Source: Adenophora triphylla var. japonica (taxonomy: Eukaryota > Streptophyta > Magnoliopsida > Asterales > Campanulaceae). Taken from it: DNA of 64,000 bases. The stretch lies in assembly GCA_022495995.1 (NCBI GenBank), contig JAFEMH010002600.1, positions 1-64,000 of the forward strand, given 5' to 3'. Both the position numbers and the translations under genes were made by a program. Numbering within the stretch: the stretch's first letter is position 1; every line of letters starts with the position of its first letter. The notes under the pieces are model-generated. The model ran no database searches, was not told the DNA's origin, and saw nothing but the letters and a program-made list of their open reading frames with translations. Positions 12,130 through 22,774 of the stretch are shown one piece after another.

Positions 12130-12292
12130 TATGATGATGTGTCGCCATTTCGCGGGAAAAAATTCGATTTTTCGCGTTTCTTTGAAAAAAACCAAATAAA
12201 ACCCGGGAAAAAGAACGGAGTCGCCACGCCATTTTTGTTTTAAGGGCCAAAACTTTGAAAAATGCCCGAGATAAGAGATTTGGGTTCGGAGG
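12130..12292 (-). repeat. 5' LTR of element A, U5 part (interrupted)
   Basis: The outermost 163 bp of the LTR next to the PBS. The terminal dinucleotide reads TA on the plus strand instead of TG (tatgatgatg against tgtgatgatg expected), a point change at the LTR end. Element B is inserted at 12293, and the LTR continues at 47703. Confidence 0.85.
12288..12292. repeat. Target-site duplication GGAGG, left of element B
   Basis: GGAGG immediately before the LTR start TGTAAG. The matching copy is at 47698-47702 after the LTR end CATCACA. Confidence 0.9.
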
Positions 12293-12577
12293 TGTAAGTG
12301 CTCCAATTTGAGCTTGTTAGAATTTTCGTTAGAAAATTAACGAAAGTTATAACATTTCTAACAATTCCTAACAATCCTAACATTTCTAACAAAGTGAGGG
12401 CAAAATGGGCATTGCTATTTAAAGATAAACCTTCAAAGGAATCTTAAAAAGCAAAAGAATTAAGAAAATCCCGAAACAGCAAGTTGAAAAACATTTTCTG
12501 CTGATATTTTTGAATTTTATTCCTTGTGTCCAAAGCCTGGAGCTGCATTTAATGAACAGTGCACGCCACCAATCCCA

Positions 12578-12618
12578 TCCGCGCGGACATCTTTGTAAAA
12601 TTCAGAGGGCTATAAATT
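12578..12618 (+). promoter_or_regulatory. LTR promoter of element B: palindrome plus TATA box
   Basis: TCCGCGCGGA at 12578-12587, then TATAAATT at 12611-12618, 23 nt downstream. Transcription would be expected to start about 30 nt after the TATA box. Confidence 0.65.
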
Positions 12619-13779
12619 GAGCCCTCCAGTCACAAAAATAAGGAGCCACAACACAATTTGCACTGAACCTCTGGCGAAATATAGAGAGAAAACAGTGAGA
12701 ATTCACTTGAATTGTCACCATTTTCTCTTGAATCTTTCCCAACTCACACTCACTCTCAAATTCAAACCCTAAACACATTCAAGCCTTGAACCCATTCAAA
12801 CACAAACTCAAGGAAGATAGGTATAACATCCCTCTTCTTACCCTAAATCTCTCATCCATGCATGCATTTTCAAACTACAAAATGTAGTTCATTCTTCTTC
12901 TTGTCTTAGATCCAAGAAGATCACCATGGAAGTTCATCTCCATGGATGATCTTCTACAAGGATCAACATTATTTTCAAGTTCTCTTACTTTCTTGCAAAG
13001 AAAACACATTTTCAAAACCCTAAAAAACATTTTCAAGCATCAAATCTCATTTTCAAAGGATAAAATTCCCCTTCCCAAGCAAATGAAGTGCTTAGTCCTA
13101 ATGTACCCCAAGGATGGTTTGGTATAGTTGATTCACCACTAAAATGTCAAGTGATCACTAACCAAAACCTAGGGAAATGGGGACAAGCATGGATGCAAAA
13201 CCCCCCTTAAAATCATATTTTCTTTCTTGAGAAGTTGCTGTCCAGTAGCAATTTCCTCAGACCTCAGTCCATGGTCTAATTTTTTGGACACAGATAAATG
13301 TGGAATTTGGTGTTGACTACAAAGCACTTTTTGTAGACAACATCCATATCTTTCCATACATATTTTTAGTTTATTTTTTGGGTGAGTAAAACTCCTCTTT
13401 TCAAATTTTCTTTCAGAGGCTAGTTCATCAGCTTCTGGGAATCCAGATCTCATATCTGAGGTTTCCAGAAGGTTTTGACCCCTCAAATCTTCTTCAAAAT
13501 GGAAAATTCCTTCGCACAAATCTTATTTAAGGTGTCTGGAACAACTTTCATTCTCTGAGTTTATCCAGATTATGAAGTTTTAAGACCCTTGAATCCATTT
13601 CAAAATCAAAGGTCCACTGCCTTTTTCATTCTGGCAGAAGTGGCTCTCAACTTCAAAAGGTCTTTTGAGTACCAAATCTCAATCCAAAAATCTTCCAAAA
13701 AATCATGGGATCAGTTTAAAGTCTTAAAAGGATATCCCAATTTTTACTTTTCTGAGTTTCAAATTATTTTGGCCAAAAC

Positions 13780-13801
13780 ACACACACACACACACACACA
13801 A
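13780..13801. repeat. (CA)n microsatellite within the LTR
   Basis: A dinucleotide run present in every LTR copy (also about 23008-23030, 39415-39434, 47437-47457 and 47781-47800), with different lengths. Confidence 0.85.
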
Positions 13802-14041
13802 ATGATTTTCAGCTTGGAAGACTCGTTTTACGAGGCATTCCGGGTGCACACTAACGTCCTTCCCGGCGTGTAACATGACCTCCGAACCCAAATTTCTGAT
13901 CTCGGGCATTTTTCAAAGTTTTGGCCCTTAAAACAAAAATGGCGTGGCGACTCCGTTCTTTTTCCCGGGTTTTATTTGGTTTTTTCAAAGAAACGCGAAA
14001 AATCGAATTTTTTCCCGCGAAATGGCGACACATCATCACAG

Positions 14042-14059
14042 TGGCGACTCCGCTGGGGA
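14042..14059 (+). other. Primer-binding site of element B, tRNA-Arg(ACG) type
   Basis: TGGCGACTCCGCTGGGGA, one base after the LTR end CACA-G. It is an 18-nt complement of the tRNA-Arg(ACG) 3' end. Confidence 0.85.
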
Positions 14060-15390
14060 ATAAGCTTTTTTTTTTAAAAAAAATGGTATTTGGTATATTG
14101 GTGGAAACCATTAAACTTCCCGTTACCGCCTCCTAACACGAGTCGGGGATAAATTGTGGTTTAACAATCCCACGTACCGGTATCACCGTTTTCCAAAAAA
14201 AAAAAAGGAAAAAGCTTTTGAGGGTCAAGCTTCCGTCCCGGCTTTGAAAATCATTTTTGTGTGTGTGTTGATTTTTGCACAGTTTTCGTGTTGTTTTGGC
14301 CGCCTCGGAGAAAGTCAAAATTTTAACTGTCGGAATAATGTCCCTAACTGTCGGAATTTTCGTGCTTACGTGCTTATGTGTTCATTAAATTTCAAAAAAA
14401 AAAAGAGGATTTTCAAAAAAAAAAAGAAAATTTTCAAAAAAAAAAAATCATCATGCATCATATTTTTAAGACACATGAAAAATTCCTATTTTACTCAGAA
14501 AAAGAATATAGACTGCTTGCACACTACGCGCACGTGACCGTACACTGCACACTACGTCCCTAACCCGGGGAAATCCTTGTCGCGGTCCGTTTGGTCTTAT
14601 TACGCCTCTCGGACGAGCACAGGACTACCCAAACATCCCATGGAGCCTCGTGTCGACCATGCACTTGTCCGTGACACACTTTGTCCGAGACCCGTTGGTT
14701 TTTAGTCCGGTCTCGTGTCATGCCCCGTCTCGTGTATAGACCTTTCCTTTCAAGCCTTTGTCGGCATACCGACTCAATGTCTTTTGGGGACCCTAATCGC
14801 CGAAGTTCCGCCGGTTTTCCGCCGCAGACTTTGACCAAGATATTGACCGGCGCCTTGACTTCGGCTCGACCGGCACAAATTATACACCGACTCCCAAAGA
14901 TTGACACCGAGTCATCAAGGATTAAGGATTATTCCAGGCCTAATTACGGCTTAACTGACGACAAGTCAAGATCAATTGTGGACGCTTATCGCTCCAAACC
15001 ATGCCGACTTTTCGTCGAGCCCTCGGACATAATCTTGACTTTTGACGTCGCCTTTGTCCGTAATTTACATCGAATGTTCGTTAAGACTCGATTACCCGCC
15101 GCACTTTTAGGATCGTTTTTCTTTCGGTCGGTGGGACCCGCTTGCCCTATAGGACCCTCGCCCGGGCCGCCCACCCCGGGAGGTCGAAATACAGTGGAAT
15201 ACGAGGGGCTTATAGACGTAGTGACGGGGCCCACCGATCCAGATCCAGCAGTAGTTTGCGAAAAGAAGAGCAATCTTTTCCAACCGATTAGGTTAATAAA
15301 ACATGTTTTAAGTAAACGTGAACAAATAACCGCATGTTGCATGAGCCCAATGCCCAAACACCTACCCTCCTTCCATTCCTGCACATCCGA
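14060..15390 (+). other. Leader of element B
   Basis: Contains A-rich runs (14395-14450) and conserved blocks shared with A and C. An open frame of 315 codons spans 14681-15628 and runs into the gag-like frame, but the homologous frame in A and C is interrupted and its residues are not conserved, so it is probably chance or a leader extension. Confidence 0.55.
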
Positions 15391-16800
15391 ACCTTCGTGT
15401 CCTTTCCCCGCAGCCTCCTCACAAAGCTTGGTTTCGGGCACCGGTCATCGTTTGATTAGTTGGGAAGAGTCAAGCGCGTCATCGCCTTCGCCGTTTGTTC
15501 CGACTCCGGGTTTCGTAATGTCCGCATCACCCGGAAATGATGGGGACCACGTTGCTCCGTCCTCCAAAATCCCTCGTATGCACCAAGATTGGATCCAGCT
15601 TGGTAGAACAGATGAGACTTCGACATGAGGCTCAAATTAGCGACCTTCCGGGGTTGTCGCAAGTCATGGTTTGACTATCGCCTCAATTCCGATGGCACTT
15701 TTACCGCAAAGAAGGAAGAGGGTTCTCCTCCTCTTCTTAATCGTCCCTGATACATCAAGATGCTACCCCAAGATTCCTATGTTTCCACCGTCCGGACTCC
15801 CGCCCGTCGACTTACAGTGGCAACCGGCCCCCAAACAGCAATGTGGACGAAAGAGTTCGGTATACCGTCGCTGTCCCCTCTCAAAGTGATGATCCCACAA
15901 ATATCACCGAGTGATGAAAATCGTGGAACAGCTGAGGAAATATGGTCAGCCATCAAAGCCCCGGAAGAACGCTGCAATGTACAGCAGCCTGGATTGAAGA
16001 GGCCACACGCCACTTCGGGACCTTAACGATATCCCAACCGATCGGGCTACCCCGAAGGACAAACATATGCCCGTTCCCTGACCTCAATATCTCTCATTAT
16101 CCGGCGGAGTCCAATCACTCGCTTCCGTATGAGACCAGCAGCCAGATCCCCCGACCAGTTCCACTCAAAGTCATTCCAAAGACCGCCAACCCGAGGTCCC
16201 AAATCCGCCACCACCGTAGAACACATTTGGTGGGATATTTGTGATCGTCCCGATTGCCTTGAAAGGGATTATCAGGATCGGATACACGAGGACCGTCCTC
16301 CTAAGAAAAAGAAAATTTCCTCCCAAAGAAAATTGAAGGAGAGATTCGAGGCCGGTGATAACAAGGTGGGAACGCCTGGGAGCCATCTCGGGGATTTGAT
16401 TATTATGTACTCTACTCCGCCCGCCTTTCCCAAAGCAAACAGGGGTAAAAGAACGTAAAAGCCTTGCCAACGACAGCACTGAGACTTTCGGATGCCGTAA
16501 TACCGTGGACCCGGGCAACTCTACCGCCAATCGTAAATCTATCCCCGCGGAACGGCCGTAATTCGCCTTGACCAGCCTCCCGAGTGCACACCGACAAAGA
16601 AAGACCAACGCCGTTTGGCGCTCCCACTCAATCAACATGTTGACCGGAGATGGCAACCGCCACAAAAGGCCTCAAGCATAACCTGCAGGCTTCAAAGAAA
16701 GGCTCTACCTCGCAAGAAAAAGGCACGAAGTGACTCGGTTTAATGACTCTCTATCCCGAGACAAGGACCAAATCTATGATCCTCACCTATATGGGAGTAT
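15391..16800 (+). pseudogene. Gag-like N-terminal region of element B, no capsid core or zinc knuckle
   Basis: Readable pieces include SWEESSASSPSPFVPTPGF (about 15460-15520), EEIWSAIKAPEER (about 15935-15975) and DRPPKKKKISSQRKLKERF (about 16290-16340). No Retrotrans_gag domain or CCHC motif is visible before the protease. A CAG site present in A is CGT at 15511-15520 and introduces a valine-stop-like change in context. Confidence 0.55.
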
Positions 16801-18125
16801 GATCACCTTCGCGATGAAGATTTGCCAAGAGAGGTCTCCCAACACAATGAAGCTTTGTACATCACTATTCGGCTCAACACCATATCACTCCCCGGGGTAT
16901 TAGTGGACAATGGATCATCGGTAAACGTCCTTCCTCAAAGCATGATGAGGGCCCTCCGCATAAATGAAAGGCGTATGATCCCATCTACCCGGACCGTCAA
17001 GGCCTACGACGGTTCGTCTTGTCCCATTCTCGGGACAAGAATCTCGAACTCGGTTTGAAACCCAAATGGTGCCAACGAAATTCCATGTAATGGACGTCCC
17101 ATCCGAATTCACACTCTATTGGGACGCCCTTGGTTACATCTCATGAAAGCCATAGCTTCCACCCTCCACCAATGCGTCAAATTCATCAACCTAGCAAAGG
17201 AGACCTTGAAGTCATAAGGGGTGACAGCTTCCTCATAGGGAACGAAGCCGAAACAATAGCCAAGAATGCCCACAACAAACACCGGCTACATCCTTCAAGA
17301 GGCAAGTCTCGCCAAGATCCTTTGGAATCCGGCGATGCCAACTATGTCAACACACTCAAGCGAGCGTACTCCGAAGAAGTTCGATTCATCAAATTTAATT
17401 GTTATTTCCAACACTTCGAGGCGCACCGGAAGGAAACGCCGAACACCGCCATGATACAGCACACAAGTCCCCGGTCCCTGCACAGATTTGTCAAGATTCC
17501 GCAAACCCATTCTCCGGCCTTGCTGTGCGAGGAGGTTTTCATGATAAAAGTCGACAAACACCGACGCACTCGGCTCGAATGTATGAACATCGTGGGACGT
17601 CCTCCTCGAAGAACTACCCACTAAGCCTTTCCGCTCGCACATGGGGCATGAGATCTTTCCAAGAGTTCCAAAGACCACACCAAGACGCAACACGTCCTCG
17701 CATCCGGGATTGAGCGATCGTACGACGATGAGTCGAACCCTCCAGATGGAGGAAGCGGCATATCTCGGAAGAAGATCCTTACATTTTCATGCTCGCTTCC
17801 AAGAGCCGAACCCGGTTGATTCTCGATTCGCATAAAGAGATGATAGCAACGATCGAGGAAGGAGGGAGAACGAGACCAGCCCCCGAGTCATGAGGCCTCC
17901 GACAAAGAATGCCGCTAAAGAATTGGGAAACTCTCTCAGCCCGTCCGCGACCAAAGAAGAAATGATCACCAAACTTGGATTGGTTCCCCGTCCCTTCGTG
18001 TCAACCTTTGTAAAGTCCTCCGAGTCTCTCATTGTCGAGTTTGAGTCTTCCGACCGTCCGATGGCCTCACGCCCGAAGACCACGAAATTGTAGCCAACGT
18101 TGTATTCCCTCTTATTCTCAATGAA
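16801..18125 (+). pseudogene. Protease and linker of element B
   Basis: VDNGSSVNVLPQSMMRALRI at about 16903-16962 is the aspartic protease motif (D-N-G-S). A second conserved block with the LLGRPWLH-type pattern is partly readable after 17110. The linker to RT (17300-18120) holds an ANYVNTLKRAYSEEVRFIKF stretch. Frame breaks are frequent. It would mature the polyprotein. Confidence 0.75.
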
Positions 18126-19740
18126 ATGACGAACCTTTCGAGTATCCCTTAATTGCCACTTTAACTAATGATGAATTAACTAATAATCTAAAAACAGTTA
18201 ATAACGATTCACTAGATGAAGAATCAGACACATTAAATAAACAATATATCAAAGAAATCTTTAAGCAAAGTTGTCCTGAAAGAGGAAAATCGAGCCCAAG
18301 CCGCCGAAGAGATTTTGACGAGTGTGAATTTGGGAACCGGAAGAGCCTAAAGAGACGCAGATTGGTAGTTTCTTCGAAGGGACCGAAAGGGACGCCCTAA
18401 TTGAGCCGCTAAAAGAATTCGTGGACGTGTTCGCATGGTCCTATAAAGATATGCCGTGCCTCGATCCTTCCATAGTTGAACACCGAATACCGCTCGACCT
18501 TAAGTCAAGCCGCAGCGTAAGCTAAGAAGAATTAAACCCGAATGGTCCCTACAAGTGAAAGAAGAGATAGAAAAGATGCTCGTAGGTGGTTCATCGTGGT
18601 CATTGAATACCCTACATGGCTTTCCAACATAGTAACGGTGACCAAGGCCAACGGAAAGATCCTAAGTCGCGTAGACTTCGTGAGACTTGAACAAATCCAC
18701 CCAAAAGACGATTTCCCCGCCAAACATCGACATTTTGGTAGATTCCACGGCCAACCATGAAGTCAAATCCTTCGTCGACGGTTTTGCCGGCTACAACCAA
18801 ATCAAAATGGCGTAAGAAGATCAACCCAAAACAGCCTTCACAACCCCTTGGGGCACATACTGCTACACTGGCCATGCCATTCGGACTAAAGAATGCCGGG
18901 GCTACGTACCAAAGGGCGCGCTACACTGCTCCATGACATGATCCACAAAGAAATTGAGGTCTATGTGGACGACATGATAATACATTCCAGAGGATCGATG
19001 GCCAACACTTTGTTGATTTGAGAAAATTCTTCGGCCGCCTCCGAGACCACAAGCATGAGACCGAATCCAGCCCAAGTGCACCTTCGGTGTAAGACGAGGT
19101 AAGGTGCTAGGATATATGGTGACGTAACGGGAATCGAAGTAGATCCCCGTAAAATCAAGGCGATAGTTGAAATGAAGCCACCCCGACACCGACGTAAGTG
19201 AAATCCTTCATGGGAAGATCGCAATACATAAGCCGCTTTGTAAATCACCGACCTCGATCTCGCGAGCCGATCTTCAAGTTGATGAAGAAAAATGCCTACA
19301 CGTAATGGACTCCGTAATGTCGCCTGCCTTTGAACAGATCAAGGCATACCTTGTGAATCCCCCGATTCTCTCGCCCACCACATCGGCAAAAGCCACTCTT
19401 GCTATATCTAACCTGTCACGGATACAACAATTGGGGCTATGCTAGCTCAAGAGAAGAAAGATTCCAAGGTCGAAAACGCCATCTATTTCGTAGCGTAAAG
19501 CTCCAAGGAAGCGAACTCAATTACTCGCTCGGCGAGAAGACTTGCGCAGTTTGGTCCCGTAGTGGGAAAGTTGAAACACTACATGCAGCCTCACCCGATA
19601 CATCTTGTCTCAAGGATAGACCCCATCAAATATCTCTGTTCGACAAGCCTTCCATCTCCATGAGGTTGGCAAAATGGTCGTTCTTTTGGCCGAATATGAC
19701 ATCACTTATGTTTCAAGGAAATCCGTAAAGGACGCATAAT
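18126..19740 (+). pseudogene. Reverse transcriptase and first RNase H of element B
   Basis: Begins at the ATG homologous to the RT lead-in of A. VFAWSYKDMP is at about 18430, the VIEYPTWLSNIVTVTKANGK block at about 18602-18660, and YVDD at 18962-18973. RNase H pieces follow at 19400-19700. A conserved CAG is CGT at 18810-18816, giving an in-frame TAA. Other frame breaks occur near 18290, 18510 and 19010. Confidence 0.85.
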
Positions 19741-20254
19741 GGCGTAACATTTGGCCGATTTCCCAAGTGATGAGTCCCGAGGACTCAACCTCAATTTCCC
19801 GATGATGGAATCTTCGCTCTAGAAGGAGAAAATCGCCGGGCAACTCTTCTTCGACGGGCGTCAAACAAAAGGGGAACGGGATAGGAATGCTTCGGTCGAT
19901 CCTACCGACGAACACACCCCCATAGCAGCAAGGCCGAACTTCGAAGTCACCAACAACGCCGCGAATATGAAGCTTGCATAGCCGGGTTGGAAGCCGCCCT
20001 TGAAAGAAATATCAAGGAATTGGAGGTGTATGGTGACTCGCCCTCATCATCAATCGTGTCTCTAACAAATGGAAGACCGTGGACCCGGTCTACGTAAATA
20101 TCACACTTACATGGAAGAGTTAGTAACTCAATTCAAAGAGATCACTTTCATTACTTGCCCAGAGATCGCAACAGATTTGCAGATGCTCGGCAACACTAGC
20201 CTCTCTCGTTGAAATACCCGAAGGGAAGTCCGTCAAACCATTCGTAGTCGGTAG
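19741..20254 (+). pseudogene. Second (archaeal-type) RNase H domain of element B
   Basis: Readable blocks: FFDGRQTK-like (about 19848), LERNIKELEVYGDS (about 20003-20045) and VSNKWKTVDP (about 20060-20085). The order and spacing match A. The domain opens with ggcgtaacatttgg, where the CAG of the linker has become CGT and creates a stop. Several further shifts. Confidence 0.7.
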
Positions 20255-21571
20255 AAGAGAAAATCCCGCTTATTGCTTTGAAATCGAAGCGTAAGCCGAA
20301 CCGCCAATGATCCCCGGTACACTCGTATTTACCAAGCACTAAGGATGGCGAGGCCTCTTTCAAAAATGAAGATGGGGAATATAAAGAAGGAATCAAAGCG
20401 AAAAGTCTCTCACTCAAACGGCTCGCCTCCCATTATGTTCTTTTTGGGAAACATGTTATACAAAAAGCGTTATCAAGGCCCCTCCCCGCGATGTATCGGC
20501 AAACAAGAGGCTACCGAACTCATGAAAGAAATACACGGTGGTACTGCGGCCCTCACATGAATGCTCGAGCTCGATGCAAATTATACCGAGAATGGGATAC
20601 TTTTGGATCTCCATGGAAGCCGACCGCATCCAGCCGTCAAAAGCCGCGACAAATGTCGCCGATACTCAAACCTTAATCATTTGCCTCCTCACGAGTTATA
20701 CCGCATGACAACCCCTTGGCCTTTCGTCACTTGGGGAATTGATGTCATAGGAAAAATCACGCCATCAGCAAGAACGGCCACGAATTCGTCCCCGGTAGCC
20801 GTGGATTATTTCACCAAGTGCTGGTCAAGCCAAGTCCTACAAAATCCTCAACTCAAGGAAAGTAGCCCTCTTCATCAAAGAGAACATCATGTGCAGATAC
20901 GGGTTGCCAACCGAAATCATTTCGTATAATGGATCCCACTTCAAGGGGAATGCGACAGTCCGCCGCGTAATTCCGAATAACCCGTCACAAGTCATCTCCT
21001 TACAGCCCCAAACCAACGGAGCCGTCGAAGCAAAGAAACAAGACTCGGAAAATATCATCCGGAAAATGGCTGTCCAAGGCGTAGATTGGCCCGAGAAGTT
21101 ACACTGCACTCGGGGCTACGTAACATCGGGCCAAAACGGCAACCGGGAAACACCGTTTGCCCTCACATACGGAATGGAAGCCGTACTCCCAATCGAGCCG
21201 GAAATACCCTCGCTCCGTATACCGCCGAAAGCCGATCAACGAGGTCGAATGGCTCCGTAGTCGCCATGATGAATTGGCCCTACTAGATGAACGCCGATCG
21301 AAGGCCATGGAACACATCCGAGCCTACCAAGGAAGAATGGCCGTGAGCCTTCGACAAGAAAGTAAAGCATCGGGAGATCCGAGAAGGTGATCTCGTTTTG
21401 AAAGAAAAGCCCCCCCGTATCAACCCCTCGGCAAATGGGAGCCTCGTATGGGTCGGGCCATATGTCGTCCGTAAGATCTTCTCCTGAGGAGCCATGCAAC
21501 TTGCGTACCTCGACGGAATCCCTTTGTACACCCAACTGAATGGTGACAAGCCGCGCAGATACTACGCGTAA
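20255..21571 (+). pseudogene. Integrase of element B
   Basis: The HHCC zinc-binding region is at about 20520-20690 (ELMKEIHGG, HMNARA, RRYSNLN). The core has WGIDVIGKITPSA (about 20735-20770), and VDYFTKC replaces VDYFTKW. The second catalytic aspartate is lost: 20921-20930 reads ttcgtataat, giving Y-N-G-S instead of D-N-G-S. The C-terminal domain runs to the TAA at 21569-21571. The core is otherwise open over long stretches (20889-21260). Confidence 0.8.
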
Positions 21572-21674
21572 AAAAAAGAAAAAAAAAACAAAAAAAAAGA
21601 GTGCTAAAAGAGTAATACCCAACTAGGTTGAAAACCCGAAAAGGGCGGCCTAGGTAAAAAAAATGTGGTTGCAC

Positions 21675-21709
<35 letters not shown>

Positions 21710-21954
21710 AAAAAAAAAAACAACAAAAAAATCGGGTTGAACTACGAAGACCCGAGCTCCTCAAAATGAGGGGAACGTAGGGCAAATTCTAAACGGTTCG
21801 GTCTAAAACATAAATAAAAATCATACTTTGACATTAATACACCGATCGTACCATGAAAGCGTCTCGAAAAACTCAAGCAATTCAAATATTCATTACAAGT
21901 TAAAAACTTTTTGATGAGTCTAAGCCCGATTCATTCCTACAACCGGCAACCTCG
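21572..21954. other. Convergent 3' region of element B
   Basis: Between the integrase stop and the antisense gene. Carries the conserved gggcggcctaggt block (about 21640-21655), a long A run at 21676-21710, and no gene. Confidence 0.5.
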
Positions 21955-22769
21955 CTAAAAGAAATTAAGATACATAATCAAACTAATGTGTCCGCCATGG
22001 CAAGAAAGGGATACTGAAAACTCGTAGTCACTCCAAGCCACTCGCATCGGCCTCTCCCCTCTTCTTCCCCTTCGAGTCTTCTTTTCCGAACAGAAAATGT
22101 CGGTCTTCCTCCTACCAAGCTCCGGTATAGGAACAGATCTATCAAACCAGCCTCTCGCCAGGGCCTTAGTAGCCCTAGCGTCATCTCTCATCTCCCGTAG
22201 CCTAGCCGGTAGCATAGGAGCCCTCCTCTCCCGTCTCTTGACGTAAGCCTCATAGTCGGTCACGCCGTCTCCGCTCCTATCACGAGGGTTGGCCCTCGCC
22301 TCGGCCCTCCTCCTCTCGAAACAATGTGTCCTCCGCACCCACAATGGCCTCACGCCGTCTCAAAATAGCCACCCGAGTCTCTTTCCGCATGCCTCTCATA
22401 CCAATCCAGTGTACCAAGTGGTCAGAACACCGGTCTCTGACGCCCGAGAATAACCCGAGGAGGAAAGGCATCATACCTCCATGCTCGGGAAAGAAATGGA
22501 AACACCGAGGGATCATCCATAGAAACAGAGCCACCACCCCGGTGGCAATATCATCAAAGTCCCCAAAGGAACTCGCTCCAGCCAAACCGTCTCGTAACTA
22601 AAGCCGGAATATAGAAGCTGGACTGAGAAAGCCCCGGAAGCATGACCACATGAGACCCATCCTGAAGCACTCTGCGAGTCTCCACCCGCCAACAAGGCAC
22701 TGACCATCTGATATCCTCTGTCTGGCGACCAGCCATCCAACGCTCCCATGAGCCCTGATCATCAAAATC
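21955..22769 (-). pseudogene. DUF7745-like gene of element B, 3' half (split by element C)
   Basis: C-terminal half of the antisense cargo gene. It is cut at 22769/22775 by insertion of C; its 5' half resumes at 40944. Readable parts include the GGDSQSASGWVSCGHASGAF frame and a long frame ending at 21955 with EKKTRRGRRGER, a basic, possibly nuclear-targeting tail. A frame break lies near 22555-22600. Confidence 0.75.
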
Positions 22770-22774
22770 CACAG
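22770..22774. repeat. Target-site duplication CACAG, left of element C
   Basis: CACAG followed by the LTR end TGTGATGAATG. The partner copy is at 40939-40943. Confidence 0.9.

Larger units (their letters stand above)
1..12292 (-). mobile_element. Element A: Tat/Ogre-like Ty3/gypsy retrotransposon, left edge outside window
   Basis: Minus-strand element. Reading right to left it has part of its 5' LTR (12130-12292), PBS, leader, gag-like region, protease, RT-RNase H, second RNase H and integrase (stop at 4629). Two genes on the plus strand follow (2672-4246 and 133-2116). Its 3' LTR lies before base 1. Element B is inserted in its 5' LTR, and the rest of that LTR is at 47703-48758. Lineage is inferred from the second RNase H between RT-RH and integrase, the DNGS protease motif and the tRNA-Arg PBS, all typical of Tat/Ogre. 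Frames are broken many times. Confidence 0.85.
12293..14040 (+). repeat. 5' LTR of element B (1748 bp)
   Basis: Starts TGTAAGTGCTCC and ends CATCATCACA directly before the PBS. It contains the palindrome TCCGCGCGGA and TATAAATT (12611), a (CA)n tract at 13780-13801, and an internal copy of the first 12 PBS bases at 13944-13955. Over the 433 bp shared with the 3' LTR remnant I see two substitutions and a microsatellite length change, so the insertion is young. Confidence 0.9.

Noticed and set aside
14681..15628. 315-codon open frame spanning the leader and gag N-terminus of element B, possibly an Ogre-type ORF1
   Set aside because: The same frame is interrupted in A and C. Where it aligns, nearly every difference changes the residue, so there is no sign of protein-level constraint.
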